From NCBI GenBank assembly GCA_023442525.1, contig JAEZZA010000031.1, forward strand, positions 434,001 to 498,000: a stretch of DNA of 64,000 bases, given 5' to 3'. The notes under the pieces were generated by a model. It did no database searches and was not told the DNA's origin. It was given only the letters and a program-made list of their open reading frames with translations. The translations under genes were made by a program, and so were the position numbers. Shown piece after piece: positions 27,541 through 37,442 of the stretch. Origin of the DNA: Bacteroidota bacterium (lineage in GTDB: Bacteria > Bacteroidota > Bacteroidia > Bacteroidales > UBA10428). Position 1 is the first letter of the stretch. Every line of letters begins with the position of its first letter.

Positions 27541-29115
27541 ATGATTTATATGAGATACCTGATAACTCTGACCTTTCTGACAATAAGTTTCTATTCTTCA
27601 TACGGCCAGGATTACAAGGAAGTAATTGCCAAGCTTGAAAAAACACTCGATAATTCATTTCAATATATTGAACAGAGAGAGGCTCTCATACAAGATAAAA
27701 AAGATACACTTTATGTTTTTAAGGCCTCAAATGACCTGAGAAAACAAATCCGCATCAGCCTCGACCTGGTCTATGAATACCAGTCGTTTGTGTACGACTC
27801 GGCGCAATATTACGTTAGTGAGGCAAAGAGAATTGCTTACCGGTTACAGGACCTTTCGCTGATTTCCGAGGTAAAGATCAGGGAAGGATTTGTACTGCTA
27901 TCATCGGGACTTTTCAAGGAAGCTATTGACACATTGTATTCTGTAAATACAAATTTCCTGAACGATTCATTAAAAAGCATCTTTTACTCGACTTTGGCCA
28001 GAGCCTATTATGATATTGCCGATTACGTAGGCAATCCGATATTCACGCCTGCCTATATTTCGCATGGAAATACTTATATCGACAGCGCTTTGCATTACGC
28101 AAAGCCCAATACCAATGAGTTCTGGGCAATTAAAAGTCTTCAGCGTGTAAAAAAATCCGATTGGAGCGGGGCCAAATATGTTTTTGAGTACTGGATCAAC
28201 AATTATGACCTTCCACGGCATTACTATGCCATTGCCACTTCCAGCCTGGGATATATTTACCAGGTAACCGGATTCCCGGATCAGGCTATAAAATACTTCG
28301 GACTGGCAGCCATTGCCGATGTTAAAACTGCCACTATGGAAACCGTGGCCCTGCGCAACCTGGCCAATCTGTTCTATTCAAAAGGTGACGACAAAAGAGC
28401 TTACAGATATATCAATGAAGCTCTGAACCAGGCTTCATTCTACAATGCACGGCACAGGCAGCTGGAGGTAGGACAAATTCTTCCGTTTATAGAAAGGGAC
28501 CGGATGTACATCCTGAAGAAACAGCGAGACAGGACAATTATCTTCTCCTGTTTTATTTCACTTTTACTGATATTGCTGATAATAGTACTGAGGCGACTCA
28601 ACCTGGCCAGGCTTACCATCAGAAAGTCAAATGAAAACCTTATCGAAGCAAATAAAATCAAAGACGAATACATAGCCGACTTTTTCAATCAGAATTCGGA
28701 ATACATTGAAAAAATTGAACACCTGCAGAAATGGTTCAACCGGATGGTGGCTACCAAACAGTTTGAAGCACTGCGGAAATTTCCCGAGTATATTAATATA
28801 CAGACTGAACGGGAACTTCTGTATGAACGCTTCGACAAAATGTTTCTGAAGTTGTTTCCTGATTTTGTAGAGGAGTTTAATAAGTTGCTTGCAGATGGAG
28901 AGCAAATTCAACTTAAGGATGGCCAATTGATGAATATGGATTTACGGATTTATGCCCTTATGCGGCTGGGAATAAACGAGAATGAGAAAATTGCCAGTTT
29001 TTTGAATTATTCTGTTAATACCGTTTACACCTACAAAACCAAAATAAAAGCTAAAGCCAGAAACTCTTCCGAAGAATTTAACCAGCGAGTAATGGAAATA
29101 AAATCGATAAACTAA
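27541..29115 (+). CDS. DUF6377 transcriptional regulator, TPR-like sensor with membrane segment
   Basis: This 524-aa protein has an N-terminal signal/anchor (about 1-20), TPR-like helices in the periplasm (about 25-320) and one membrane segment (about 330-350, FSCFISLLLILLIIVL). A cytoplasmic coiled region and a C-terminal helix-turn-helix-like motif (about 480-510, ENEKIASFLNYSVNTVYTYK) follow. Proteins of this architecture lie beside SusCD loci and are thought to control them. It probably regulates the downstream SusCD/GH97 genes or the GH43 gene. It could respond to a periplasmic glycan, but the ligand is unknown. Met at 27550 is an alternative start. Confidence 0.82.
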   Translation: MIYMRYLITLTFLTISFYSSYGQDYKEVIAKLEKTLDNSFQYIEQREALIQDKKDTLYVFKASNDLRKQIRISLDLVYEYQSFVYDSAQYYVSEAKRIAYRLQDLSLISEVKIREGFVLLSSGLFKEAIDTLYSVNTNFLNDSLKSIFYSTLARAYYDIADYVGNPIFTPAYISHGNTYIDSALHYAKPNTNEFWAIKSLQRVKKSDWSGAKYVFEYWINNYDLPRHYYAIATSSLGYIYQVTGFPDQAIKYFGLAAIADVKTATMETVALRNLANLFYSKGDDKRAYRYINEALNQASFYNARHRQLEVGQILPFIERDRMYILKKQRDRTIIFSCFISLLLILLIIVLRRLNLARLTIRKSNENLIEANKIKDEYIADFFNQNSEYIEKIEHLQKWFNRMVATKQFEALRKFPEYINIQTERELLYERFDKMFLKLFPDFVEEFNKLLADGEQIQLKDGQLMNMDLRIYALMRLGINENEKIASFLNYSVNTVYTYKTKIKAKARNSSEEFNQRVMEIKSIN

Positions 29116-29123
29116 ATCGCAGA

Positions 29124-31124
29124 TCAGTCGACATGCACCTTCACTGCATGTTCTCCATCCCAGCTCACAATATACACTCCGTTTTTCAACCGGTTAACTG
29201 TTGCAGGATCATTACTGATCCATGATTGATAAATTTTCTCACCGACAAGGTTATAAACCGAGATGTATTTATTCTGCAGTCCTGAAAGATACAGGTTACC
29301 GTTAAATGAATATATCCTTACCTCTTGTAAGTCGCCTCCATCGAAGGTGCCGGTAAAACTGCAGTTTTCATCGAAAGTAAAGGCCGAAGGTTTTGTACTT
29401 GTGTTGGAGGCAGCCCCTATCCGGTCATACGTTATATTACAGAATCCGGCGCTTCCTTTCGGATTGTTGAAATAAATACCATAACGCCCGGTTCCTTCAA
29501 TGTTTATGTCTTTCAGAAATAAATTCAATATTCCCCGGGTTCCGCTGCCAATTAATATGGCGTCGTTTTTGGAGTCATATAGATCAATGTTGTAAACCCT
29601 GATGTTTACAATGTTGTACTGACTACTACTGTTAATATGAAGTGCGCCCTGCTGATTTCCCCAAAGATCGCCTCCAGTTCCTGCAGTTCCGCTGCCCGTT
29701 CCGCCTTTGTACACCGATATATTGCAGAATTCACTGAACCCATCACTGCTGAATGGCATTCCGGGAAAATCACCCGTAACGCGAAAACCGGCTTCCAGCG
29801 GGTCGATAATTACAATGTTAAACGCCCTGTTCTGCTTGCCTCCGAAAAAACCAAGCCCCGATGCCCGCCAGTTGTTTTCACTGGTGCTGTAACTGTAAAC
29901 ATTATTCTCGCATAACCCGGAGGCACGTGACCATGAAGCCATATCGTCATCTCCGTTGTTCCGGTAACTGCAATGTTCCACTACCGAATTCCTGCATCCG
30001 TTTGCCAGATTCATTCCATCGGCGTAGTTGTTCCTGAACCTGCATTGCTGAATGTTCAGATTTTCTGCACCTTCAATCCATCCACCACATTCGAAATGCT
30101 CAACCCACAGGTTCTTTATTAAAGAATTTTGGCCAAAGCTGCCCATCAGGCCTTTGCCAACCTGGTATATCGGATCGTTGTTGTAATACCGCTTATTATT
30201 GATCGTATTCAGATAAAGACCTTCAATAAGGATATTGCTTGAAGAGGTTTCAATGCCACGCTTGCTATAAGTGCTTTTATCATCCGATGAAGCTGTAAAA
30301 AAGATCTCAGTATGCCACATCCCGGCACCGATTAACTTGGTATCGTTTCCATTGATTATTATACGGGAATCGACTTCAAATCTGCCTTCGGGTATAAAAA
30401 TGGTTTTGCCGGAGTTCTGCGCGATGAAAACATGAAGCTTTCCGCTTTCAGGTGTATACATTACCTTGTTTTCATCGGCAATCGAATCAAAAGTCAATGC
30501 CTCCGGAACTTTCTCAAGTTCAATAAAATCAATGGTATATGGCATGTCGTTTTCATCATATTTAACCAGCCGGAACAATGAATTTTCAGGTATCACTGTA
30601 TCCAGTTTGAAATGCATTTCGTCGAAACGCATTCTCGGAAATTTCAGATTCTCGTTGGGAATATTATCGGGATACTTGTTGCTGCCCGATTTCAGTACGT
30701 ATTGCCAGGCCCAGTACGACGACAGGGTGAATGATTGCACGGAGTCTCCGCCGACATATAACACAAAATTTCCTGTAGTACCCATACCCGCGGCATCATC
30801 CGGAAGTGAGAACCGTATGGTTAGTCCGTCTGCCGCTCTGTCGTTCACCCATTCAATATAGGAGTCTTTTGAAACCAGGCTCACAGCCGACTGATTGGAT
30901 GCTTCACACTGTAAATAGCGCTGATCGTAAGTCGGTTCCAGGAAAATACCATCTGTTTCACAACTACCGGGTTCGGCTTCATACCTCAGATAATCACGGT
31001 CGTAATAACCTCTCTGCCTGGCATCCTCTGCAAAACTGACACTTTGTGCAATCAAAGCGGATGAATAAAACCAAATCGCCACGATTATGAACAGATTCTT
31101 CGATGTCATATTTTCTACCTTCAT
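29124..31124 (-). CDS. Secreted CBM35-like plus right-handed beta-helix enzyme with T9SS domain
   Basis: About 666 aa from the chosen start (31124, or 31109 where MTSKNLFIIVAIWF opens the signal peptide). The longer frame to 31202 adds an unlikely charged leader. After the signal peptide come a CBM35/CBM6-like module (about 40-165, with LRYEAEPGSC and IEWVN) and a right-handed parallel beta-helix (about 225-590, with FIPEGRFEVDSRIIING and many N/G-rich coils). A short type IX secretion tail (about 600-666, YISVYNLVGEKIYQSW) ends it. The modular order resembles GH87-type alpha-1,3-glucanases, but polysaccharide lyases share the fold, so the substrate is open. Confidence 0.75.
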   Translation of the reverse strand: MKVENMTSKNLFIIVAIWFYSSALIAQSVSFAEDARQRGYYDRDYLRYEAEPGSCETDGIFLEPTYDQRYLQCEASNQSAVSLVSKDSYIEWVNDRAADGLTIRFSLPDDAAGMGTTGNFVLYVGGDSVQSFTLSSYWAWQYVLKSGSNKYPDNIPNENLKFPRMRFDEMHFKLDTVIPENSLFRLVKYDENDMPYTIDFIELEKVPEALTFDSIADENKVMYTPESGKLHVFIAQNSGKTIFIPEGRFEVDSRIIINGNDTKLIGAGMWHTEIFFTASSDDKSTYSKRGIETSSSNILIEGLYLNTINNKRYYNNDPIYQVGKGLMGSFGQNSLIKNLWVEHFECGGWIEGAENLNIQQCRFRNNYADGMNLANGCRNSVVEHCSYRNNGDDDMASWSRASGLCENNVYSYSTSENNWRASGLGFFGGKQNRAFNIVIIDPLEAGFRVTGDFPGMPFSSDGFSEFCNISVYKGGTGSGTAGTGGDLWGNQQGALHINSSSQYNIVNIRVYNIDLYDSKNDAILIGSGTRGILNLFLKDINIEGTGRYGIYFNNPKGSAGFCNITYDRIGAASNTSTKPSAFTFDENCSFTGTFDGGDLQEVRIYSFNGNLYLSGLQNKYISVYNLVGEKIYQSWISNDPATVNRLKNGVYIVSWDGEHAVKVHVD

Positions 31125-31202
31125 AATAATTACAGGTGAAACTACGAATTGCTTTCCAATTTCATGCTTCCGGGACCTTTTCAAAGGGTCGTTTTCCATC
31201 AA

Positions 31203-31364
31203 AAATACGGGTTTTTAATCTATATTTTTTACTGATTGGTAGTTGTTATATGGCTGATAGTATGATACATACAGTCTATATTCATCTAGATTTTTCATCA
31301 TTTTAAGGTAAACCGCTGTCTGGTTACTTAATTTTGATTCATTGTTAAACTAATTAACTACACT
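31203..31364. other. Divergent promoter region of locus 2
   Basis: This gap lies between the beta-helix gene and the secreted 279-aa gene. Apart from the TAATTTTG promoter-like element at 31329-31336, nothing specific was recognised. Confidence 0.4.
31329..31336 (+). promoter_or_regulatory. Bacteroidetes -7 promoter element TAATTTTG
   Basis: TAATTTTG matches TAnnTTTG and lies 29 bp before the ATG at 31365. No clear -33 TTG was seen at the right spacing. Confidence 0.45.
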
Positions 31365-32204
31365 ATGAAAAAATTTACCCTTTTCCTGATTTCTTTCTTA
31401 ATGATTGCCGCGTTCACCCAAGCGCAAAATACGCTTAATAATCCAAAGGACAAGGCAGGTCATTATATCGTTAAGTGGGATTGTGAACTTAACGAGTTCG
31501 CCGATACTAATGACTTTGAAGCGGACGAAACCTTTACTTTTGCTATTGATGTAACAGGGACCCCCTGGGAAGAATGGCTGAAAGAAACTCCGACAGCTGA
31601 AGGTGCCACCCGTGCACTTGCCATTAACAAATGGACCAATTTTGGAGATGTAAGTGGCGGAACTAACCGTTTAAAACAGATTAAGGAGAATGTATATGGT
31701 GCCCAATGGAATATAATTCAGATGGCAAGTACCATGGATGTGGAATCCGCCACCGGAATCGATTCAATTGTTTACATCTACGGTCAGGTTTTTGGTTTTG
31801 AATTCACATCTGAGAATCCGGGTGCCAATTGGTGGTTGTGGGCAACAGGTGTACCTGAAGCAACAGCTATTGATCCGGGAGCCGGAACAGGTGCAATATT
31901 CAAGACTCAGCCCTATACCGGTACAAAAACCAGTGAGGAATTCTACAGTGATGATTATGAAGGAGGACTATTTTTATCAAATAATACTCCCGAGAAAGGA
32001 TACACACTGCCCTGCCCCGAGCCGGTTATTGTATCAGTTGATGATGTAACCGCTCCGGATGCAAAGGTTGTTGCTAATGAATATTATAATTCACTTGGCC
32101 AGCGCCTTCCTGAAGTACCACTGAAGGGATTCTATATTCATAAAATGCTGATGGATGACGGAACCACTAGAGTTGTTAAGAAATTCAATCTCAGAGAACT
32201 GTAG
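31365..32204 (+). CDS. Secreted protein of unknown function heading the third SusCD group
   Basis: This 279-aa protein has a clear signal peptide (about 1-20, ending AFTQAQ). The body is acidic and aromatic-rich, with beta-strand-like stretches (HYIVKWDCELNEFAD, NPGANWWLWATGV). The last 45 residues (NEYYNSLGQRLPEVPLKGFYI then a basic VVKKFNL end) look like a divergent type IX sorting tail. No family was recognised. Position in front of SusC, with its own promoter-like element and a following terminator, suggests a surface glycan-binding accessory protein in the SusE/F role, though no lipobox is present. Confidence 0.65.
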   Translation: MKKFTLFLISFLMIAAFTQAQNTLNNPKDKAGHYIVKWDCELNEFADTNDFEADETFTFAIDVTGTPWEEWLKETPTAEGATRALAINKWTNFGDVSGGTNRLKQIKENVYGAQWNIIQMASTMDVESATGIDSIVYIYGQVFGFEFTSENPGANWWLWATGVPEATAIDPGAGTGAIFKTQPYTGTKTSEEFYSDDYEGGLFLSNNTPEKGYTLPCPEPVIVSVDDVTAPDAKVVANEYYNSLGQRLPEVPLKGFYIHKMLMDDGTTRVVKKFNLREL

Positions 32205-32214
32205 ATCTTATTTT

Positions 32215-32245
32215 AGAAAAGCGGGGCACTCCACTCCGCTTTTCT
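32215..32245 (+). terminator. Terminator-like hairpin before susC
   Basis: A 10-bp perfect stem, AGAAAAGCGG (32215-32224) with CCGCTTTTCT (32236-32245), and an 11-base loop lie 10 bp after the secreted protein's stop codon. Only a weak T-rich stretch follows, so partial readthrough into susC is likely. Confidence 0.7.
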
Positions 32246-32286
32246 ATTTCCTGTAATCGAATAAAAATCTCCTTATAATATACTTT

Positions 32287-35200
32287 ATGAAACAACTGAG
32301 GTTAATTGTTTCCTGCCTTGTTTTTATCATTAGCCTGGTTCCATACACCTTTGTAAATGCACAACAGAGTATACCCATCACAGGCACTGTTGTTGACAAC
32401 AATAATTTGTCGATTGAAGGTGCTACGGTTTCCTACTCGATTTCCGGTAAGATAATCGGGGGGACTGTGACTGATAAAAACGGGAATTTCAAATTGTCAC
32501 CTGTCGTGGGCAGTGAATTGAAAATCTCATTTATCGGATACAAAACCTACCAGGATACGGTTACAACCGGCAAAAGTGTCTACAATGTAATGTTGCAGGA
32601 AGAACTTCAGTCGCTCGATGAAGTTGTTGTTGTTGGTTACGGAACGCAAAAACGTTCGGAACTTACCGGTTCCATTTCATCAATAAGTGCAAAGGATGTT
32701 AAAGATTTTTCAGCCAAGAGCCTCGCTGAATCGTTAAGCGGATTGGCCGCCGGAGTTCAGGTTACCAAAGGTGACGGAATGCCGGGGGGAAGTTCCGACA
32801 TAATAATCCGGGGTGCGGGATCTTTGAATGGGATGGCTCCTTTGTATGTAGTCGACGGTGTACCCCAGGAAGCAGGTTTTAGCTTCAATATGCGTGATGT
32901 TGCCTCGGTTGAAATTCTCAAAGACGCCGGATCGGCTGCTATCTACGGTTCAAGGGCAGCCGGGGGTGTAATACTCATCACCACGCACCGGGGTAAGGCC
33001 GGGCAAAAAACCACCATTAACGCGAACGGGCGTTTTGGTATACGAAAAATTTACACCGACATAGAATTGCTGAATACAAAAGACTGGATACGGGCACGGG
33101 ATGCTTTCGGAACCACCAATACACTGGATATTCTCGGCGTATCAAATATTGAAGATGTGCCGGATACCGACTGGATGGACGTGATGTTCGACTCCGGTAC
33201 CGAACAGGAATACAACGTCTCGGTGACCTCAGGTTCAGAGACTACCAATTTCTTTTTATCAGCAGGATACCTGGGAGAAAAAGGGGTTTATCTGGACACC
33301 AGGGCCGATCGTTTTTCATTCAGAAACAATATAGAGCATAAGTTCAATAAATATCTCACCATAGGAGAATCGATCTATGGAAGTTCAGTTAAAACCAACC
33401 CCGCCACTTCATCCTCAATCTATAATCATACTATTCCATTCCGGTCAGTCCCTGTATCCCAGGTTTATGACAGTGAAGGTAATTTTGCATTAACCAACTC
33501 CAAGGTGGGAAGCGGACCCAATTTTGTAGCATTGGAAGATGCTTTTCATGTGTTCAACGACAATAATTATGCTCTGAATGCCCAGGCCTTTGCTAACTTA
33601 CATTTTCCGATGGGATTGGACATCAAAATCACCGGATCGGGTGAATTTCTGGGGTTCTCAAAAAATACATTTACTGAATACCGCAATTTCGGACCGGTAG
33701 AGATAACACCTCAACGCCTTGAAGCATTTGCCGGCACACTGAAGAACCTCATGTTCAACTCCGTTATTACTTACGAAAAGAAAATCAGTAATCATACCAT
33801 GAAGATCATGGCTGGCACGGAGTTTTGGAAACTCGACGGGTATAACCTTGCAGTAACTGCTTACGGATTTTCTATCCCTGTGGCAGAGTCAATTACACTC
33901 TCTTCATCAGGACCTACAAAGGACGCTTATGATAACATACCCATTGAGCGACGGGGATCGTTCTTCGGGCGAATTAACTACAGTTATCTCGACAAGTATC
34001 TGCTTACAGCCAATTTCAGGGCCGATGCATCCGACAGGTTCGTTGACAAAAATCGCTGGGGATATTTCCCTTCAGTGAATGTTGGCTGGAAGATAAGCGA
34101 CGAAGAGTTTATGAAAAACCTGGCGGGAACTTGGCTCGATCATGCCAAGATACGTGCAAGCTGGGGCTTGCTCGGAAATGATGCCAGTGTCCCGCAGTTC
34201 ATGTATGCTTCTACCTGGTCGGGTTCAGGTATCAGCCATTCATTCAACGGTACCTCAACCCAGGAATCGGGTTATTGGCTGGCCGTTTTCGGTAACCGGA
34301 ATCTGAAATGGGAGGAAATAGAGCAAATTGACGCGGGATTGGATTTGTACTTTTTAAAGAATCGATTGTCATTTACCTACGACTATTACAGCAGACAGAC
34401 AAAAGATATGCTTTACAGGGGCGATCTGCCACTCTCGGGCGGGATGAGTTATTACTTCAGCAGTGATGACCCTGCAAATACGGTTCCCGTATATTTTAAT
34501 GCCGGGCTGGTAAGTAACCATGGACATGAATTCTCTTTAGGGTGGAAAAATAAAAAAAGAAACCTGTCCTACAGCATCAGCACGAATGCCTCTTTCAACT
34601 CGAACCGCGTAAAACAGATTGGTGATAAACCCGGAGCCACACCTATTGATGAGGGTCTGGATAATACGTGGAGCCTTTTATCGCGTACGCAGGACGGCCA
34701 TCCCATGAGCATGTTTTACGGTTATAAGGCTATTGGGATTTTCCAAAACCAGGAACAGGTAGATGAATACAATAACAGGGCACTCGCCGCCTGGAGGCAG
34801 CAGAATCCGGGACACACAAGTTTTGATCCGGTAACCGGTCAGCCTTTGAATTCCGATGGACAGCCTATCGGTATTTATTATCAGAAAATGCAGACCGGCG
34901 TTGGCGACCTGATTTTTGATGACAACGGACAGGGAAGAGTGACACCGGCATCGCGCCAGTTTATAGGAAATCCTTGGCCTAAAATGACTTTTGGATTGAA
35001 TCTTAATGTGGAATATAAAGGTTTCGACATGAGCGCGATATTCCTGGGCGCTTTGGGTTTTGAGATCATGAACCTGCTTAAACCCTACACGCAAACTTTT
35101 AGTTCGGATAACACCACCGCTGATATTTTCAATACATCCTGTTTTGGGGCAGATAATAATAAAATCACCGAATCTCCCCGTGTGGGCTTTGTTGATGAAA

Positions 35201-35511
35201 ACGGTTCATTTATTGCCGACGGCGCTGCCAACAAAAATTACTCAACCGTATCGTCATACCTGATTGAGAAAGGTGATTATTTAAAGCTGAAAAACCTGGC
35301 TCTCGGATATACATTTCCATCTCTTATAAGTCAAAAGGCAGGAATACAGAAGCTTCGGATTTATCTGAGCATTCAGAACGTATTTACCATCACCGGATAT
35401 ACAGGCATTGATCCCGAAATCGGAGGCAGTGTTCTTATGCGCGGCGTGGACCACCAGAACCGTTATCTGCCATCACGCCTGATGTCGGTCGGAATCGATA
35501 TTACCATATAA
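32287..35511 (+). CDS. SusC/RagA-family TonB-dependent transporter (locus 2)
   Basis: This 1074-aa outer-membrane transporter has a signal peptide (about 1-26), a carboxypeptidase-D-like domain (about 30-108), the LDEVVVVGYGTQKR signature, a plug (about 125-235, LYVVDGVPQEAG and ILKDAGSAAIYGSRAAGG) and a beta barrel. It lacks an STN domain. It is less similar to the two SusC proteins of locus 1 than those are to each other. The next gene, 27 bp later, is its SusD partner, and a GH97 glucosidase follows. This order matches a starch- or alpha-glucan-type system. Confidence 0.95.
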   Translation: MKQLRLIVSCLVFIISLVPYTFVNAQQSIPITGTVVDNNNLSIEGATVSYSISGKIIGGTVTDKNGNFKLSPVVGSELKISFIGYKTYQDTVTTGKSVYNVMLQEELQSLDEVVVVGYGTQKRSELTGSISSISAKDVKDFSAKSLAESLSGLAAGVQVTKGDGMPGGSSDIIIRGAGSLNGMAPLYVVDGVPQEAGFSFNMRDVASVEILKDAGSAAIYGSRAAGGVILITTHRGKAGQKTTINANGRFGIRKIYTDIELLNTKDWIRARDAFGTTNTLDILGVSNIEDVPDTDWMDVMFDSGTEQEYNVSVTSGSETTNFFLSAGYLGEKGVYLDTRADRFSFRNNIEHKFNKYLTIGESIYGSSVKTNPATSSSIYNHTIPFRSVPVSQVYDSEGNFALTNSKVGSGPNFVALEDAFHVFNDNNYALNAQAFANLHFPMGLDIKITGSGEFLGFSKNTFTEYRNFGPVEITPQRLEAFAGTLKNLMFNSVITYEKKISNHTMKIMAGTEFWKLDGYNLAVTAYGFSIPVAESITLSSSGPTKDAYDNIPIERRGSFFGRINYSYLDKYLLTANFRADASDRFVDKNRWGYFPSVNVGWKISDEEFMKNLAGTWLDHAKIRASWGLLGNDASVPQFMYASTWSGSGISHSFNGTSTQESGYWLAVFGNRNLKWEEIEQIDAGLDLYFLKNRLSFTYDYYSRQTKDMLYRGDLPLSGGMSYYFSSDDPANTVPVYFNAGLVSNHGHEFSLGWKNKKRNLSYSISTNASFNSNRVKQIGDKPGATPIDEGLDNTWSLLSRTQDGHPMSMFYGYKAIGIFQNQEQVDEYNNRALAAWRQQNPGHTSFDPVTGQPLNSDGQPIGIYYQKMQTGVGDLIFDDNGQGRVTPASRQFIGNPWPKMTFGLNLNVEYKGFDMSAIFLGALGFEIMNLLKPYTQTFSSDNTTADIFNTSCFGADNNKITESPRVGFVDENGSFIADGAANKNYSTVSSYLIEKGDYLKLKNLALGYTFPSLISQKAGIQKLRIYLSIQNVFTITGYTGIDPEIGGSVLMRGVDHQNRYLPSRLMSVGIDITI

Positions 35512-35538
35512 TATTCACTGTTAAAGAAAAACTGCATC

Positions 35539-37404
35539 ATGAAAAATGCATTGAAAATATCACTTATAACTGGTTTGATCTTTATTGCAGGCTGTAGCGA
35601 TTTCTTTGATATAACAGACCCTAAAACACTTTCAACTGATAATTTTCCTTTAACACTGGAGCAGGTTGATAAGGTTCTGACTTCGTCTTATGCAGGGCCG
35701 TATAGCATCGGACTCTACAGTTTTTATTGGTTTCCCATGGGAATTTATCTGTACGATCATACGACAAATACCTATGGCTCATATGACGAAAGGGGTTCCA
35801 GCATGGATAATTATACCAATATCGATAGCAGGTATACCACCCAGATGTATGTTGACCTCTGTAAATGGGCAAACCTGTCGACCACAGCAATTGAGGCAAT
35901 CGGGAATTTTTCAAAAACCCGTGCCACGTCGGGCGAGCAGGAAGAACTCAGCTATATGATGGGACAGGCCCTTTTTAACAGGGCACTGGCATACTGGCAC
36001 GGCCAGATATTTTTTGAAATCGATCCCGACGCTTGGGGATTCCCGATTTTTGACCGTGTAGCCACCGACCTGGAAGGAATGAAGCGACCAAGAGCAACGG
36101 TTACCGATACCTGGAAATTTGTCATTAACGATCTTGAAACAGCCATTCCGCTGTTGACAGGGTATGACGATCCCTACCGGGCGTCGGAATGGGCAGCAAA
36201 AGGTTTGCTGGCCAAAGTTTATATGCAATCGCTTTACATCTTCCCAGAAAACAAGGAAAAGTGCAAAACTCTAATGGAAGAAATCATCCATCAGAGCGGT
36301 AAAACGCTGGTGAGTACCGAAGTGTACAATGACATGTTTTATGGGAACCCGGACAATGAATTCAACGATGAATCATTGTATGAACTCAGCATGACAACCA
36401 ACTGGAACCAGAGCGGTCCGTGGGCTGGATATACTACGGGCAGCGGTATGCCTATGGTTATGGCTCCCTGGTATATGGATTTAAACACCCGGTTCAGACC
36501 CGGTGTTGAAGGCGCTGTTGATCCCCTGACCAAACAATACGACGTAATCACAACCAAGAAAAGCAGTGAATGGGGAAATAATTTCATTCATGATGCCAAC
36601 ATTAAACGTTTCGGTTTTCATGGCGTCGGTGGTGATACTGTACCAAGAAGGACACTGAATTCTGCCTTTAACGCTAATCTTCCAAGATCAATTTACAACT
36701 ATCCTTATCGCACTTCCGATCCTGATTATGGTGAAAAATCATTAACCTTTAAAAACAACAAAGACCTTGTCGATCCACGCCTGATGCTTTGTGCAGGACA
36801 GCCTTATGTAGACATATACATTAATGAAAACGGAGATTCAACGTTTTACGACAGATCGCATGAAGTGAATAACCGGCCCGATCTGTTGACATGGCAACAC
36901 CGGAAGTTTACTAACATCAGGGGCATTGAAATGGGTCCAAAGGAGAAAAATGGTAAAAACCAGAGCAGCGACGCCAATTATCCCATCGTACGGCTGGCAG
37001 ATATATACCTCTTGTATGCCGAACTGATAAAAGATGATAATCCTGCACTCGCGTTGGAATATATCAACATGGTCCACAGAAGAGCCTATGGTTATCCCCC
37101 CGATTCACCATGTCCTTACGATTACCAGAGTTTGACCGACCGCACCAAAACCCGGGATGAAAATGATCACCTGGCAAACGACGTGCTGAAATATGAACGC
37201 TGGGCCGAATTATTTGCCGAAGGCCAGTGGTGGTGGGATGTACGGCGGTGGAAAATCGGAGCTGCCGAAGCCGGATATTACAAAGAAACCCGGCATGGCA
37301 GCATCACATGGACAGGTGATGCTTCGTATGTTCAGCCGATCCCTCAACTGGAGCTCGAACGAAACGAGAACATTCAGCAATCCGACGGATACCCGGCTTT
37401 ATAG
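35539..37404 (+). CDS. SusD/RagB-family lipoprotein (locus 2)
   Basis: This 621-aa lipoprotein has lipobox FIAGC (Cys about 19). SusD-family stretches are MMGQALFNRALAYWHGQIFF, RLADIYLLYAELI, YINMVHRRAYG and YERWAELFAEGQWWWDVRRW near the C-terminus. It is longer than the two SusD proteins of locus 1, with an extra loop region around residues 300-400. It should bind glycan at the surface and close the partner SusC. It lies in one operon with susC and the GH97 gene (gaps of 27 and 38 bp). Confidence 0.94.
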   Translation: MKNALKISLITGLIFIAGCSDFFDITDPKTLSTDNFPLTLEQVDKVLTSSYAGPYSIGLYSFYWFPMGIYLYDHTTNTYGSYDERGSSMDNYTNIDSRYTTQMYVDLCKWANLSTTAIEAIGNFSKTRATSGEQEELSYMMGQALFNRALAYWHGQIFFEIDPDAWGFPIFDRVATDLEGMKRPRATVTDTWKFVINDLETAIPLLTGYDDPYRASEWAAKGLLAKVYMQSLYIFPENKEKCKTLMEEIIHQSGKTLVSTEVYNDMFYGNPDNEFNDESLYELSMTTNWNQSGPWAGYTTGSGMPMVMAPWYMDLNTRFRPGVEGAVDPLTKQYDVITTKKSSEWGNNFIHDANIKRFGFHGVGGDTVPRRTLNSAFNANLPRSIYNYPYRTSDPDYGEKSLTFKNNKDLVDPRLMLCAGQPYVDIYINENGDSTFYDRSHEVNNRPDLLTWQHRKFTNIRGIEMGPKEKNGKNQSSDANYPIVRLADIYLLYAELIKDDNPALALEYINMVHRRAYGYPPDSPCPYDYQSLTDRTKTRDENDHLANDVLKYERWAELFAEGQWWWDVRRWKIGAAEAGYYKETRHGSITWTGDASYVQPIPQLELERNENIQQSDGYPAL

Positions 37405-37442
37405 GAATATAAAAATACTTTCAGAACTATAATTACAGATAA

